A stretch of DNA of 64,000 nucleotides from Pseudomonas sp. FP1742 (GCF_030687145.1 NZ_CP117460.1:3162001-3226000); one strand, 5' to 3'. Shown: positions 29,209-38,792, numbered from the stretch's first letter. Notes: a model not told the origin generated them from the sequence alone. Program-made: numbers and translations.

Positions 29209-30581
29209 AAGATCAGGGGGGCATGCGGATGGAGCGGTTGGCGCAGTTCTGCGTCGATACGCGTTTCGAAGATTTACCCGCTGCGTTGGTGGAGCAAGCC
29301 AAGCGACACATTCTCGACACCTTCGGCGCAGCCCTGGCCGGGGCTGACAGCGATGTGGCGAAACAGGCGCGTCAGGTATTCAAGGGGGAAACCGGCAGCA
29401 CGTTGGTCTGGGGCACCGGTCAGCGAGTCGGCGCGGCGCAAGCCACCATGCTCAACGGTATCGCCGCGCATGCCCTGGAGCTGGACGATACCGGCGGCTG
29501 CGACCATTCCGGCGCGGTGGTGCTGCCGGCGGTGATGGCGGCGCTGTCGATGTCAACGCTATCGGTTTCTGAAGCGTCCGTGGACGGCCGCGAACTGATC
29601 ACTGCGGTGGTGATCGGCTACGAAATCGGCCGTCGGGTGCTCGAAGCCTGCGGCAGTTACTCAGCCCATAACGGCGCCGGCTGGCACTCCACGGCGACGT
29701 GCGGAGTGTTTGGCGCGGCGGCGGCCAGTGCACGGATTCTGGGGCTGGATGCACAGCAAACCTTGTCGGCACTGGGCATTGCCGGCAGCTTCAGCGGTGG
29801 TCTGTGGGCGTTTATCCATGACGGTTCGCAAAGCAAGAGACTCCACAGCGGGCGCGCCGCCGAAGGTGGATTGCTGGCCGCGCGGTTTGCTCAACAAGGC
29901 ATCACCGGCCCGACAAAACTGTTCGATGATGTCTGGGGCGGCTTCCTCAAGACCCTCGCGGCGGACACCGCCGTGCCCGAGGCGTTGGACGCCGAACTGG
30001 GCCATGTATGGAAACTTGCCCGTTGCTCGATCAAGCCTTACGCAGCCTGCCGAGGGACGCATTCGGCGATCGACGCATTGGGCCTGTTGCTGGATCAATT
30101 GCAGGCCAGCGCCGATCAGGTCGAGGACGTTCAGGTGTCGTTGTGCGGATTCCTTCAGGACATGTGCGGCGGTCAGGACGTCAGCACATTGCCGGCGGCG
30201 CAGATGAGCCTGCGATATGCCCTGGCGGCCCGGCTGGTCCATGGGCATTGCCGGTTGGAAGCCTACGACGATGAACCGCGCCGCCACCCACGGATTGCCC
30301 ACTGGATGTCGCGCATTCGCCTTGAAGTCGACCCGCAACTGTCCGAGGATGGCGAGCCTGTTGTTAGCTTGCGGACCGTCGACGGTCGGCAAGCGCGCCT
30401 GTGCGTTGAGGTGCCGTTGGGGGCGCCGGGCAATCCGCTGAGTGATGGGGCGCTGGAGGAGAAATTCTTCAGTCTGGCGGGACGGGGGATGCCGCGACAG
30501 CGGGCTGAGCAATTGCTTGCGCAGTTGTGGCGGCTGGAAGAACTGGAATCGGTTCGCAGCCTTGATCGGTGGCTGAGTTGA
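29205..30581 (+). CDS. MmgE/PrpD family protein
   Basis: A 458-residue MmgE/PrpD protein. The N-terminal helical domain opens with LAQFCVDTRFEDLP and AKRHILDTFGAALAG and has the family block GIAAHALELDDTGGCDHSGA; KPYAACRGTHSAIDA is the conserved segment of the lid domain. The family contains 2-methylcitrate dehydratase, cis-aconitate decarboxylase and iminodisuccinate epimerase. With no methylcitrate cycle genes nearby and an ArgH-type lyase upstream, an epimerase or dehydratase acting on the same substrate as the lyase is more plausible than propionate metabolism. The start overlaps the previous stop. It ends the tightly packed part of the cluster. Confidence 0.85.
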   Translation: MKDQGGMRMERLAQFCVDTRFEDLPAALVEQAKRHILDTFGAALAGADSDVAKQARQVFKGETGSTLVWGTGQRVGAAQATMLNGIAAHALELDDTGGCDHSGAVVLPAVMAALSMSTLSVSEASVDGRELITAVVIGYEIGRRVLEACGSYSAHNGAGWHSTATCGVFGAAAASARILGLDAQQTLSALGIAGSFSGGLWAFIHDGSQSKRLHSGRAAEGGLLAARFAQQGITGPTKLFDDVWGGFLKTLAADTAVPEALDAELGHVWKLARCSIKPYAACRGTHSAIDALGLLLDQLQASADQVEDVQVSLCGFLQDMCGGQDVSTLPAAQMSLRYALAARLVHGHCRLEAYDDEPRRHPRIAHWMSRIRLEVDPQLSEDGEPVVSLRTVDGRQARLCVEVPLGAPGNPLSDGALEEKFFSLAGRGMPRQRAEQLLAQLWRLEELESVRSLDRWLS

Positions 30582-30606
30582 GTCTTGTGTTGTCTGTGCA
30601 GGCCTC

Positions 30607-30671
30607 TTCGCGAGCAAGCCCGCTCCCACAGGGGAACGCATTTCAAATGTGGGAGCGGGCTTGCTCGCGAA
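30607..30671. repeat. REPIN, close pair
   Basis: TTCGCGAGCAAGCCCGCTCC on the left and its reverse complement ending GCTCGCGAA on the right, with a short spacer. The element lies between the MmgE/PrpD and MFS genes and could end transcription, though no T-run follows. Confidence 0.9.
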
Positions 30672-30729
30672 TGGCAGCGACTCGGTCTTGCGCCAAACAC
30701 TGAATCTGAATAAGGAAATTTGCCCCACC

Positions 30730-31908
30730 GTGGCCACTTACTCCCTCGTTATCCGCCGGCTGATGATCTGCTCGCTGACCATCGTCGTCAGCCGCGCCAT
30801 TACCAGTCCGTTGCTCACCCTGTTTTTGAGCACCAAACTCGGCCTCAACCAACAGGACGTTGGCCTGTTGCTGGGCATCGCGGTATTTATCGCCACCCTG
30901 CTCGCGCTCTATGGCGGTTACATCATCGACCGCCTCGAAAAGCGTCGTCTGTTGATCCTCGCCATGCTGTCCAGTGCCATCGGCTTTGTGCTGCTGACCT
31001 TTGCCGAAAACCTCTACCTGACCACCGCCACCCTGGTGATCACCGAAACCGCCTCGGCGCTGTTTCTGATCGGGTCCAAGGCAATCCTCAGCGATAACCT
31101 GCCCGTGGGCCAGCGGGCCAAGGCCTTTTCGTTGCGCTACACCCTGACCAACATCGGCTACGCCACCGGCCCGATGCTCGGCGTGGTGATCGCCGGCGTG
31201 TACCCGATTGCCCCGTTCCTGATCGCCGGCGGCATCGCGTTTTTCAGCATTTTCCTGATGAGCGGCATTCCCAAGGACCCGGCCCAGACATCCGCCATCG
31301 GCCAGCCCCAAAGTTTTCTCAAAACCCTGGTCACCCTGAAAAACGACCGCACGCTGATCATGTTCACCTGCGGCTGCCTGCTCAGCACCGTGGTCCACGG
31401 TCGTTTTACCTTGTACCTGTCGCAATACCTGCTGGTGACCCACGACTCCAAACGAGCGCTGGAAACCATGGCCGCCCTGCTCGCCTGTAACGCCATCAGC
31501 GTGATCCTGCTGCAATACCAGATCGGCCGGTTTCTCAAGCGCGAACAACTGCGTTACTGGATTGTCGGCGGCAGCAGCCTATTCATCCTCGGCTTGATCG
31601 GTTTCAGCCTGGCCGACGGCCTGGTGAGCTGGTGCATCGCGATGTTCATCTTCACCCTCGGTGAAATGATCATCTACCCGGCCGAATTCCTCTTCGTCGA
31701 CACCCTGGCCCCGGAAGAATTGCGCGGCAGCTACTACGGCGCGCAGAACCTCGCGGCTCTCGGCGGTGCGCTGAGCCCGGTGATCTGCGGCTTCCTGCTG
31801 ATGCACACGCCCGCGCCCACCATGTTCTATGCCCTGAGTGCGTTAACGGCGATGGGCGGTTTTCTCTGTTTCATGAGCGGTCGACGCGTCGCCATACTGC
31901 AAAAATAA
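30730..31908 (+). CDS. MFS transporter
   Basis: A 392-residue major facilitator with twelve spans. The loop between spans 2 and 3 reads GYIIDRLEKRRL, the family G-x3-D-R-x-G-R-R type motif in altered form. The product resembles small drug or metabolite exporters such as MdtH/YdeE. The start is chosen as GTG 30730, just before the first span, because earlier in-frame codons lie within the REPIN; AAGGA lies 13 nt upstream. It follows the catabolic genes in the same direction after a REPIN, so membership of the operon is possible but unproven. Substrate unknown. Confidence 0.8.
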   Translation: MATYSLVIRRLMICSLTIVVSRAITSPLLTLFLSTKLGLNQQDVGLLLGIAVFIATLLALYGGYIIDRLEKRRLLILAMLSSAIGFVLLTFAENLYLTTATLVITETASALFLIGSKAILSDNLPVGQRAKAFSLRYTLTNIGYATGPMLGVVIAGVYPIAPFLIAGGIAFFSIFLMSGIPKDPAQTSAIGQPQSFLKTLVTLKNDRTLIMFTCGCLLSTVVHGRFTLYLSQYLLVTHDSKRALETMAALLACNAISVILLQYQIGRFLKREQLRYWIVGGSSLFILGLIGFSLADGLVSWCIAMFIFTLGEMIIYPAEFLFVDTLAPEELRGSYYGAQNLAALGGALSPVICGFLLMHTPAPTMFYALSALTAMGGFLCFMSGRRVAILQK

Positions 31909-32002
31909 TGCATTGAAACTGCATTAATATGAATTTGTCAGCATCAGTAATGATCGGCAAACTGTGCGCCGTTCCTCCCCCAATAGTTGGAACCACTTCA
32001 AG

Positions 32003-32035
32003 GGCTTTCCGGGTATCCGGATAAGCCTTTTTTTT
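32003..32035 (+). terminator. Rho-independent terminator
   Basis: A GC-rich stem of GGCTTTCCGG and CCGGATAAGCC around a GTAT loop is followed by a run of eight T. It lies 95 nt after the MFS stop and 35 nt before the HPP start, so it ends the MFS transcript or attenuates the next gene. Confidence 0.8.
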
Positions 32036-32069
32036 GCCCCCGGTTTTCGTCAAAGGATCGATTTCAGTC

Positions 32070-32765
32070 ATGCTCGCTCGCTGGTTGCCCGCCGCCATCA
32101 ACACCCGCCCCACCGAATGGAGCCGTGCCGCCATCGGCATGGCCTTGGGGACGATGTTCAGCGTCTGGCTGTGCGGCCAGGTGTTCGGCATCGACGTGGC
32201 ACTGCATTTGATCGGGCCGCTGGGTGCTTCGGCGGTGCTGTTGTTCGCCGTGTCCTCGGGCGCACTGGCCCAGCCGTGGTCGATTCTTGGCGGTTACCTG
32301 TGTGCGGGAGTGGTCTCGCTGCTGGTCGCCCACGTACTCGGGCGCACCCTCGGCAGCGCCTGTCTGGCGGCGGGCATGGCGCTGATTCTGATGTGCTGGT
32401 TGCGTTGCCTGCACCCTCCGGCCGGTGCCTTGGCGTTGCTTATTGTGGTGGCAGATCCGGCGACCGTCGCCATGGGCTGGAAAGCCCTCGGACCGGTGAT
32501 GCTCAGCGGCTCGGCGATGCTGCTCAGCGCGTTGGCCTACAACAACCTGACGCGTATTCGTTATCCCAAGCGTCCCGCTGAACCGGCCCTCCTCATGCCG
32601 GCGAGCGACAGCCAGGCGATCACTGCCGAAGATCTGCGACGGGCGCTCGCCGATATGGAGGCCTTCTACGACGTTACCCCCGAAGACCTCGAGCAGTTGA
32701 TTCATGCCAGTGAGTTGCATGCCAAGCGGCGCAGTATCGGTGAAGTGCTGAGCAGCAGAACCTAA
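32070..32765 (+). CDS. HPP family membrane protein
   Basis: A 231-residue protein with an N-terminal HPP domain of four to five spans (about 20-160); the name-giving motif is in RCLHPPAGALALL. The cytoplasmic C-terminal tail (about 185-231) is charged and contains ITAEDLRRALADMEAFYDV. HPP proteins have been linked to nitrite transport in plants, but bacterial members are mostly uncharacterised. ATG 32070 has AAAGGA 13 nt upstream. It lies just after a strong terminator, so its own promoter must overlap the terminator region or transcription reads through. Confidence 0.82.
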   Translation: MLARWLPAAINTRPTEWSRAAIGMALGTMFSVWLCGQVFGIDVALHLIGPLGASAVLLFAVSSGALAQPWSILGGYLCAGVVSLLVAHVLGRTLGSACLAAGMALILMCWLRCLHPPAGALALLIVVADPATVAMGWKALGPVMLSGSAMLLSALAYNNLTRIRYPKRPAEPALLMPASDSQAITAEDLRRALADMEAFYDVTPEDLEQLIHASELHAKRRSIGEVLSSRT

Positions 32766-32773
32766 AGGCATCT

Positions 32774-32908
32774 TTGTGGCGAGGGGGCTTGCCCCCGTTG
32801 GGTCGCGAAGCAGCCCCAAAACCTGCTAACGAGTTTTTCCAGGCATACCTCATTGCCCTTATCTGCGACTGCTGCGCAGTCGAACGGGGGCAAGCCCCCT
32901 CGCCACAA
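32774..32908. repeat. REPIN of the GGGGGCTTGCCCCC family
   Basis: TTGTGGCGAGGGGGCTTGCC on the left and its inverse ending CTCGCCACAA on the right, about 80 nt apart. This REP family differs from the GTGGGAGCGGGC type; the other copy of it in the window is at 37461-37556. The remainder of the 330-bp gap holds the half-repeat at 32940 and the leader of the next gene. Confidence 0.88.
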
Positions 32909-32939
32909 ATTCAAGGTTGATTCAAAACGGAGTCAGGCT

Positions 32940-32962
32940 GCCGAAGGCTGCGATCTTTTGAT
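32940..32962. repeat. Single arm of the GGCTGCGATCTTT repeat family
   Basis: A 23-bp stretch containing GGCTGCGATCTTTTGAT matches the arm of the hairpin at 21675-21738 and, in part, that at 46953-47011. Here no partner arm is present, so it cannot fold as a terminator. Confidence 0.6.
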
Positions 32963-33095
32963 TTTGCACTAAGGTAAAAATGCAGAAAGAACCTGCACGT
33001 ATCCCGGTTGTACAGGGCAAATTTGCACTGTTACGATCCGGCATCGCTCGCGCGCGAGCTTCTCTAGAAAGAACAATAAAAGCAGGGAGTTAGTG

Positions 33096-34202
33096 ATGAC
33101 TGCTCAGGTTTCATCCCCGGGGACACCGTCCATGGATGCCACGCAAAACGAAGTGTTGGCCGAGGTTCGCAATCACATCGGTCACCTGACCCTCAACCGC
33201 CCCGCCGGCCTCAACGCCATTACCCTGGACATGGTCCGCCGCCTGCAACAGCAACTCGATGCCTGGGCACAGGATCCGCAGGTGCATGCGGTGGTGTTGC
33301 GCGGTGCTGGCGAGAAAGCCTTCTGTGCCGGCGGTGATATCCGCTCGCTGTACGACAGCTTCAAAAGCGGCGACACCCTGCACGAAGATTTCTTCGTCGA
33401 GGAATACGCCCTCGACCTCACGATCCATCACTACCGCAAACCGGTCCTGGCCTTGATGGACGGCTTTGTCCTGGGTGGCGGCATGGGGCTGGTGCAAGGC
33501 GCAGATTTGCGGGTGGTCACCGAGCGTAGCCGTCTGGCGATGCCGGAAGTGGCCATCGGTTATTTCCCGGACGTCGGCGGCAGCTACTTCCTGCCGCGCA
33601 TTCCCGGTGAGCTGGGCATCTATCTCGGCGTCAGCGGCGTGCAGATCCGCGCCGCCGATGCGCTCTATTGCGGCCTGGCCGACTGGTATCTGGAAAGCGC
33701 CAGCCTGGGCGAGCTGGACGAGCGACTCGACCATCTGGAATGGCACGACACCCCGCTCAAGGACCTGCAAGGCGCGCTGGCGAAACTCGCCGTGCGGCAA
33801 CTGCCGGCAGCGCCGCTGGCGGCGCTGCGGCCGGTCATCGACCACTTCTTCGCCCTGCCCGATGTGCCGAGTATGGTGGAACAACTGCGTGCAGTGACCG
33901 TCGCCGACAGCCACGAGTGGGCCATGGCCACCGCCGACTTGCTGGAAAGCCGTTCACCACTGGCCATGGGCGTGACCCTGGAAATGCTGCGGCGCGGTCG
34001 GCACCTGAGCCTGGAACAGTGCTTCGCCCTTGAACTGCACCTGGATCGCCAGTGGTTCGAACGCGGCGACCTGATCGAAGGCGTGCGCGCCTTGCTGATC
34101 GACAAAGACAAGAGCCCGCGCTGGAATCCGCCGACCTTGCAGGCGCTGGACGCCGAGCACGTCGCGAGTTTTTTCACCGGGTTTGACCAGAGCGGGAGCT
34201 GA
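33096..34202 (+). CDS. Enoyl-CoA hydratase/isomerase family, 3-hydroxyisobutyryl-CoA hydrolase type
   Basis: A 368-residue crotonase-fold enzyme; the extra C-terminal region (about 270-360) and the block PDVGGSYFLPRIPGELG mark the hydroxyisobutyryl-CoA hydrolase branch. The oxyanion-hole segments are KAFCAGGDIRSLYD and GFVLGGGMGLVQGADLRV. The enzyme frees 3-hydroxyisobutyrate in valine degradation. ATG 33096 has AGGGAG 7 nt upstream. An acyl-CoA dehydrogenase gene follows after 3 nt, which fits the valine pathway. Confidence 0.85.
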   Translation: MTAQVSSPGTPSMDATQNEVLAEVRNHIGHLTLNRPAGLNAITLDMVRRLQQQLDAWAQDPQVHAVVLRGAGEKAFCAGGDIRSLYDSFKSGDTLHEDFFVEEYALDLTIHHYRKPVLALMDGFVLGGGMGLVQGADLRVVTERSRLAMPEVAIGYFPDVGGSYFLPRIPGELGIYLGVSGVQIRAADALYCGLADWYLESASLGELDERLDHLEWHDTPLKDLQGALAKLAVRQLPAAPLAALRPVIDHFFALPDVPSMVEQLRAVTVADSHEWAMATADLLESRSPLAMGVTLEMLRRGRHLSLEQCFALELHLDRQWFERGDLIEGVRALLIDKDKSPRWNPPTLQALDAEHVASFFTGFDQSGS

Positions 34203-34205
34203 GCC

Positions 34206-35357
34206 ATGCACGATATCGAATTGAGCGAAGAACAAGTGATGATCCGCGACATGGCCCGGGATTTTGCCCGCGGCGAAATCGCGCCCCACGCACAAGCCTG
34301 GGAAAAGGCCGGCTGGATCGATGACGGTCTGGTGGCGAAGATGGGTGAGCTGGGTCTGCTGGGCATGGTGGTACCCGAGGAATGGGGCGGCACTTATGTC
34401 GACTACGTTGCCTACGCCTTGGCGGTGGAAGAGATTTCCGCCGGTGACGGCGCCACCGGTGCACTGATGAGCATCCACAACTCCGTGGGCTGCGGGCCAG
34501 TGCTCAATTACGGCACCGAAGAGCAAAAACAGGAATGGCTGCCGGACCTCGCCAGCGGCCAGGCCATCGGTTGCTTCTGCCTGACCGAGCCGCAAGCCGG
34601 TTCCGAAGCCCATAACCTGCGCACCCGCGCCGAACTGCGCGACGGCCAGTGGGTGATCAACGGCGCCAAGCAATTCGTCAGCAACGGCAAACGGGCGAAA
34701 CTGGCGATCGTTTTCGCGGTGACCGATCCTGAGCTGGGCAAGCGCGGCATCTCGGCGTTCCTGGTGCCAACCGAAACGACGGGGTTCATCGTCGACCGCA
34801 GTGAACACAAGATGGGCATCCGCGCTTCCGACACCTGCGCCGTTACCCTGAACAACTGCACCGTCCCTGAAGCCAATCTGTTGGGCGAACGCGGCAAAGG
34901 CCTGGCCATCGCCCTCTCCAACCTCGAAGGCGGCCGCATCGGCATTGCCGCGCAAGCCCTGGGCATCGCCCGTGCGGCGTTCGAAGCAGCGCTGGCCTAT
35001 GCGCGGGATCGGGTGCAGTTCGACAAGCCGATCATCGAACACCAGAGCATCGCCAATATGCTGGCCGACATGCACACCCGACTGAACGCCGCGCGTTTGC
35101 TGATCCTGCACGCCGCGCGCTTGCGCAGTGCCGGCAAGCCGTGCCTGTCTGAGGCTTCACAGGCCAAGCTGTTTGCTTCGGAGATGGCCGAGAAAGTCTG
35201 CTCGTCGGCGATTCAGATTCATGGCGGGTATGGGTATCTGGAGGACTACCCGGTGGAGCGCTACTACCGGGATGCGCGGATCACGCAGATTTATGAAGGG
35301 TCGAGCGAGATACAGCGGATGGTGATTGCCCGGGAGCTCAAGCACTACCTGGTTTGA
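34206..35357 (+). CDS. Acyl-CoA dehydrogenase, isobutyryl-CoA type
   Basis: A 383-residue flavoprotein dehydrogenase. [15 protein letters not shown] and [13 protein letters not shown] are FAD- and substrate-binding blocks, and the catalytic glutamate lies in [12 protein letters not shown] near the C-terminus. It is tightly coupled to the hydroxyisobutyryl-CoA hydrolase-type gene, so isobutyryl-CoA to methacrylyl-CoA is the likely reaction. It is clearly related to the dehydrogenase at 36287-37414 on the other strand, which is probably specific for 2-methylbutyryl-CoA. Electrons pass to ETF. Confidence 0.86.
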   Translation: MHDIELSEEQVMIRDMARDFARGEIAPHAQAWEKAGWIDDGLVAKMGELGLLGMVVPEEWGGTYVDYVAYALAVEEISAGDGATGALMSIHNSVGCGPVLNYGTEEQKQEWLPDLASGQAIGCFCLTEPQAGSEAHNLRTRAELRDGQWVINGAKQFVSNGKRAKLAIVFAVTDPELGKRGISAFLVPTETTGFIVDRSEHKMGIRASDTCAVTLNNCTVPEANLLGERGKGLAIALSNLEGGRIGIAAQALGIARAAFEAALAYARDRVQFDKPIIEHQSIANMLADMHTRLNAARLLILHAARLRSAGKPCLSEASQAKLFASEMAEKVCSSAIQIHGGYGYLEDYPVERYYRDARITQIYEGSSEIQRMVIARELKHYLV

Positions 35358-35369
35358 AGCCTTAAAAGC

Positions 35370-35462
35370 TTCGCGAGCAAGCCCGCTCCCACATTAGTCC
35401 TGCGATGTACACAGCATCTGTGAACAACCTGGATCAAATGTGGGAGCGGGCTTGCCCGCGAA
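35370..35462. repeat. REPIN between convergent operons
   Basis: TTCGCGAGCAAGCCCGCTCC on the left; the right arm GTGGGAGCGGGCTTGCCCGCGAA has CCC in place of CTC. It lies between two converging dehydrogenase/hydratase operons, where it could act as a bidirectional terminator. Confidence 0.9.
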
Positions 35463-35483
35463 GACGTCCGTGAGAACGCTACA

Positions 35484-36272
35484 TCACTTACCCTGGAACT
35501 CCGCCTCACGCTTGGCAATAAACGCCGCCATCCCTTCCTTCTGATCCTGCGTGGCAAACGCCGCATGGAATACCCGGCGCTCAAAACGCACGCCTTCCGA
35601 CAGGCTGACTTCAAAGGCGCGGTTGACGCTTTCCTTGATCATCATCGCAATCGGCAGTGATTTCTTCGCAATCAGCGCCGCGACTTTCAGTGCTTCGTCC
35701 ACCAGATCATCCGCCGGCACGATGCGCGCGACAATCCCGCAACGCTCGGCTTCCACCGCATCGATCAAGCGCCCGCTCAGGCACATTTCCATGGCCTTGG
35801 CCTTGCCCACGGCGCGGGTCAGGCGCTGGGTGCCGCCCATGCCCGGCAAGACGCCGAGGTTGATTTCCGGTTGGCCAAATTTTGCATTGTCGCCGGCCAG
35901 GATGAAGTCGCACATCAGCGCCAGTTCACAGCCACCGCCCAAGGCGAAACCGTTGACCGCGGCAATGATTGGCTTGCGGCGATTGGCCACGCGATCGCTG
36001 TCGCTGAACAGATCATCGAGGTAGATCTGCGGGTAGGTCAGCTCGGCCATTTCCTTGATGTCGGCACCGGCGGCGAAGGCTTTTTTCGAGCCGGTCAACA
36101 CGATGCAACCGATATTCGAATCGGCTTCCAGGCCATCGAGGGCGTGGTTCAGTTCACTGACGATTTGGGCATTCAACGCGTTCAAGGCTTGCGGACGGTT
36201 GAGGGTGATCAGGCCGACACGGCCGTGGGTTTCCAGCAAAATCGTTTCGTAGTTCAGCTCTTTATTGCTCAC
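35484..36272 (-). CDS. Enoyl-CoA hydratase
   Basis: A 262-residue crotonase. [16 protein letters not shown] and [16 protein letters not shown] form the oxyanion hole, and [20 protein letters not shown] carries the second catalytic glutamate region; both glutamates expected of a hydratase (CEL and PEINLGV) are present. GTG 36272 is chosen because AAGGA lies 8 nt upstream; the frame opens much further but overlaps the dehydrogenase gene. It is the last gene of a minus-strand branched-chain acyl-CoA operon. Confidence 0.88.
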   Translation of the reverse strand: MSNKELNYETILLETHGRVGLITLNRPQALNALNAQIVSELNHALDGLEADSNIGCIVLTGSKKAFAAGADIKEMAELTYPQIYLDDLFSDSDRVANRRKPIIAAVNGFALGGGCELALMCDFILAGDNAKFGQPEINLGVLPGMGGTQRLTRAVGKAKAMEMCLSGRLIDAVEAERCGIVARIVPADDLVDEALKVAALIAKKSLPIAMMIKESVNRAFEVSLSEGVRFERRVFHAAFATQDQKEGMAAFIAKREAEFQGK

Positions 36273-36286
36273 AGAGGGATTCCTTC

Positions 36287-37414
36287 TCAAAGATTGCGCG
36301 AAATGACCATGCGCTGAATGTCGCTGGTGCCTTCGTAGATCTGGCACACCCGCACGTCGCGGTAGATCCGCTCCAGCGGGAAGTCGTTCAGGTAACCGTA
36401 ACCGCCAAGGGTTTGCAACGCCGAGGAACAAACCTTTTCGGCCATTTCCGAGGCGAACAGCTTGGCCATGGACGCTTCGACCAGCGCCGGTTTGCCGCTG
36501 TCGCGCAACGCCGCCGCGTAATGCACCATCTGCCGGGCCACGGCGATCTGGGTGGCCATGTCGGCCAGGCGGAACGCTACCGCCTGGTGCTCGATGATCG
36601 GCTTGCCGAAGCTCTCGCGTTCGCGGGCGTAGTCGCGGGCCGCTTCGAACGCGGCGCGGGCCATGCCCACCGATTGCGAGGCGATGCCGACACGTCCGCC
36701 TTCGAGGTTGGCCAGGGCGATCTTGTAGCCTTCGCCCTCCTCACCCAGTCGATTGGCCACCGGCACTTTCACATCCTCGAAGAGGATCTGGCAGGTATCG
36801 GAGGCATGTTGACCAAGCTTGTCTTCGACCCGCGCGACTTTATAGCCCGGCGAATCGGTGGGCACGATCAGCGCGGTGATCCCGCGTTTGCCGGCACTTG
36901 GGTCAGTCACCGCAAACACAATCACCACCCCGGCGTTTTGCCCGGAAGTAATGAACTGCTTGCAGCCGTTGAGCACGTAGTGATCGCCTTCCAGCCGGGC
37001 ACGGGTTTTCAGGCTGCTGGCATCGGAGCCGGCTTGCGGTTCGGTCAGCGCAAACGCACCGAGCATCTCGCCGCTGGCCAGGGGTTTGAGGAAACGTTCT
37101 TTCTGGTCGTCGTTGCCGAACTTGAGGATCGGCACGCAACCCACCGAGTTGTGCACGCTCATGATGGTCGAGCAGGCGCCATCGCCGGCGGCGATTTCTT
37201 CCAGGGCCATGGCGTAAGCCAGGTATCCGGTGTCACAACCGCCCCACTGCTCCGGCACCAGCATGCCGAAGAAGCCCAGGTCAGCCATCTCGCCGATGGC
37301 TTCCTTGGGGAAGCGATGTTCGCGGTCCCATTCGGCGGCGAACGGTTTCAGCCGTTCCTGGGCAAACTGCCGGGCCGCGTCGCTGATCTGAAGTTGTTCG
37401 TCGTTGGGGATCAT
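36287..37414 (-). CDS. Acyl-CoA dehydrogenase, 2-methylbutyryl-CoA type
   Basis: A 375-residue acyl-CoA dehydrogenase. [17 protein letters not shown] and [13 protein letters not shown] are the cofactor and substrate blocks, and the catalytic glutamate is in [11 protein letters not shown]. Its company (hydratase 14 nt downstream, thiolase, SDR dehydrogenase) points to isoleucine degradation, where it would oxidise 2-methylbutyryl-CoA to tiglyl-CoA. Short-chain acyl-CoA specificity is the alternative. A nested REPIN lies between it and the thiolase gene. Confidence 0.86.
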   Translation of the reverse strand: MIPNDEQLQISDAARQFAQERLKPFAAEWDREHRFPKEAIGEMADLGFFGMLVPEQWGGCDTGYLAYAMALEEIAAGDGACSTIMSVHNSVGCVPILKFGNDDQKERFLKPLASGEMLGAFALTEPQAGSDASSLKTRARLEGDHYVLNGCKQFITSGQNAGVVIVFAVTDPSAGKRGITALIVPTDSPGYKVARVEDKLGQHASDTCQILFEDVKVPVANRLGEEGEGYKIALANLEGGRVGIASQSVGMARAAFEAARDYARERESFGKPIIEHQAVAFRLADMATQIAVARQMVHYAAALRDSGKPALVEASMAKLFASEMAEKVCSSALQTLGGYGYLNDFPLERIYRDVRVCQIYEGTSDIQRMVISRNL

Positions 37415-37449
37415 GCCAAGTCCTTAAAATTCAAGTTGAAACGCAAGAC

Positions 37450-37571
37450 CTGTGGGAGCCTTGTGGCGAGGGGGCTTGCCCCCGTTGGGCCGCGCAGCGG
37501 ACCCAAGAATCTGCGAGCGCTGCGCACTCGAACGGGGGCAAGCCCCCTCGCCACAAGGCCCGCTCCCACAG
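37450..37571. repeat. Nested REPINs of two families
   Basis: An outer CTGTGGGAG (37450) and its partner CTCCCACAG (ending 37571) enclose a complete REPIN of the other family, TTGTGGCGAGGGGGC at 37461 to CCACAA at 37556. The junctions GGAGCC/TTGTGG and CCACAA/GGCCCGC show that the inner unit replaced or interrupted the core of the outer one. Confidence 0.82.
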
Positions 37572-37586
37572 GGATTGGCGTCAGCT

Positions 37587-38780
37587 TCAGTACAGGCATT
37601 CCACGGCCATGGCCGTCGCTTCGCCGCCGCCGATGCAGATCGCTGCCACGCCGCGTTTCAGGCCTTTCTGGCGCAACGCCGAGAGCAAGGTCACGAGGAT
37701 CCGCGCACCGGACGCGCCAATCGGGTGGCCCAGGGCACAGGCACCGCCGTGGACGTTGATCTTCTCGTGGGGGATTTCCAGTTTGGTCATGGTCACCAGG
37801 CTTACCACCGCGAAAGCTTCGTTGACTTCGAACAACTCGACCTCGTCCAGGGACCAACCGGTTTTCTTCATCAGCTTCTTGATCGCACCCACCGGTGCCA
37901 CCGGGAACAGCCCCGGGGTGTCGGCGAACGCCGCGTGGCCGTGAATCACTGCCAGCGGCTTCAAGCCTTGTTTCTCGGCTTCGGAACGGCGCATCAGCAC
38001 CAGTGCCGCCGCGCCGTCGGAAATCGAACTGGAGTTGGCCGCCGTCACCGTGCCGCCCTCGCGGAACGCCGGTTTCAGCGAAGCGATCTTGTCCAGTTTG
38101 GCTTTCGGCGGTTGTTCGTCGTGGCTGATCAGCACTTGCTGTTTGCCGACAGTCACAGTGAGCGGCACGATCTCGGCGTTAAAACTACCTTCCTCGATCG
38201 CCTGTTGGGCGCGGGTGGTCGACGCGATGGCAAACGCGTCCTGATCTTCACGGCTGAAGCCATTGGTCTCGGCGCAATCCTCGGCAAAGGTGCCCATCAG
38301 GCGGCCCTTGTCGTAGGCGTCTTCGAGGCCGTCGAGGAACATGTGATCGAGCACCCGGCCATGGCCCATGCGGTAACCACTGCGGGCGCGGTCCAGCAGG
38401 TACGGCGCGTTGGACATGCTTTCCATGCCACCCGCGATCACCACCTCGGCGCTACCGGCGAGCAGCATGTCGTGGGCCAGGATTGTCGCCTCCATGCCCG
38501 AGCCGCACATTTTGTTCAGCGTCGTGCAGCGGGTCGACTTATCCAGCCCGGCACCCAGTGCCGCTTGCCGCGCCGGGGCCTGGCCGAGGCCGGCGGAGAG
38601 CACGCAGCCGAACAGCACTTCTTCCACGGATTCCGGGGCGATACCGGCGCGTTCGACCGCGGCACGAATCGCTGCGGCGCCCAGTTGCGGCGCGGTCAGG
38701 CTTTTCAGTTCGCCCTGGAAACCGCCCATCGGGGTGCGGACGGCGCTGACAATAACAATCGGATCGTTGGACAGTGTCAT
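37587..38780 (-). CDS. Acetyl-CoA C-acyltransferase (thiolase)
   Basis: A 397-residue thiolase. The acyl-accepting cysteine is Cys92 in KMCGSGMEA; HGGACALGHPIGASGARI supplies the histidine and CIGGGEATAMA the second cysteine near the C-terminus. GGMESMSNAPYLL is a further signature. In this operon it probably cleaves 2-methylacetoacetyl-CoA to acetyl-CoA and propionyl-CoA. The SDR gene lies 12 nt upstream on the same strand. Acetoacetyl-CoA activity cannot be excluded. Confidence 0.92.
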   Translation of the reverse strand: MTLSNDPIVIVSAVRTPMGGFQGELKSLTAPQLGAAAIRAAVERAGIAPESVEEVLFGCVLSAGLGQAPARQAALGAGLDKSTRCTTLNKMCGSGMEATILAHDMLLAGSAEVVIAGGMESMSNAPYLLDRARSGYRMGHGRVLDHMFLDGLEDAYDKGRLMGTFAEDCAETNGFSREDQDAFAIASTTRAQQAIEEGSFNAEIVPLTVTVGKQQVLISHDEQPPKAKLDKIASLKPAFREGGTVTAANSSSISDGAAALVLMRRSEAEKQGLKPLAVIHGHAAFADTPGLFPVAPVGAIKKLMKKTGWSLDEVELFEVNEAFAVVSLVTMTKLEIPHEKINVHGGACALGHPIGASGARILVTLLSALRQKGLKRGVAAICIGGGEATAMAVECLY

Positions 38781-38792
38781 GACAAATACTCC

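Noticed and set aside
29205-30581. Assignment as 2-methylcitrate dehydratase PrpD
   Set aside because: No prpB, prpC or acnD neighbours; the family is broader and the context favours another substrate.
36413-37759. 448-codon open frame antisense to the dehydrogenase gene
   Set aside because: It mirrors a well-supported acyl-CoA dehydrogenase and a repeat, its product has no recognisable motif, and long antisense frames are normal in GC-rich DNA.
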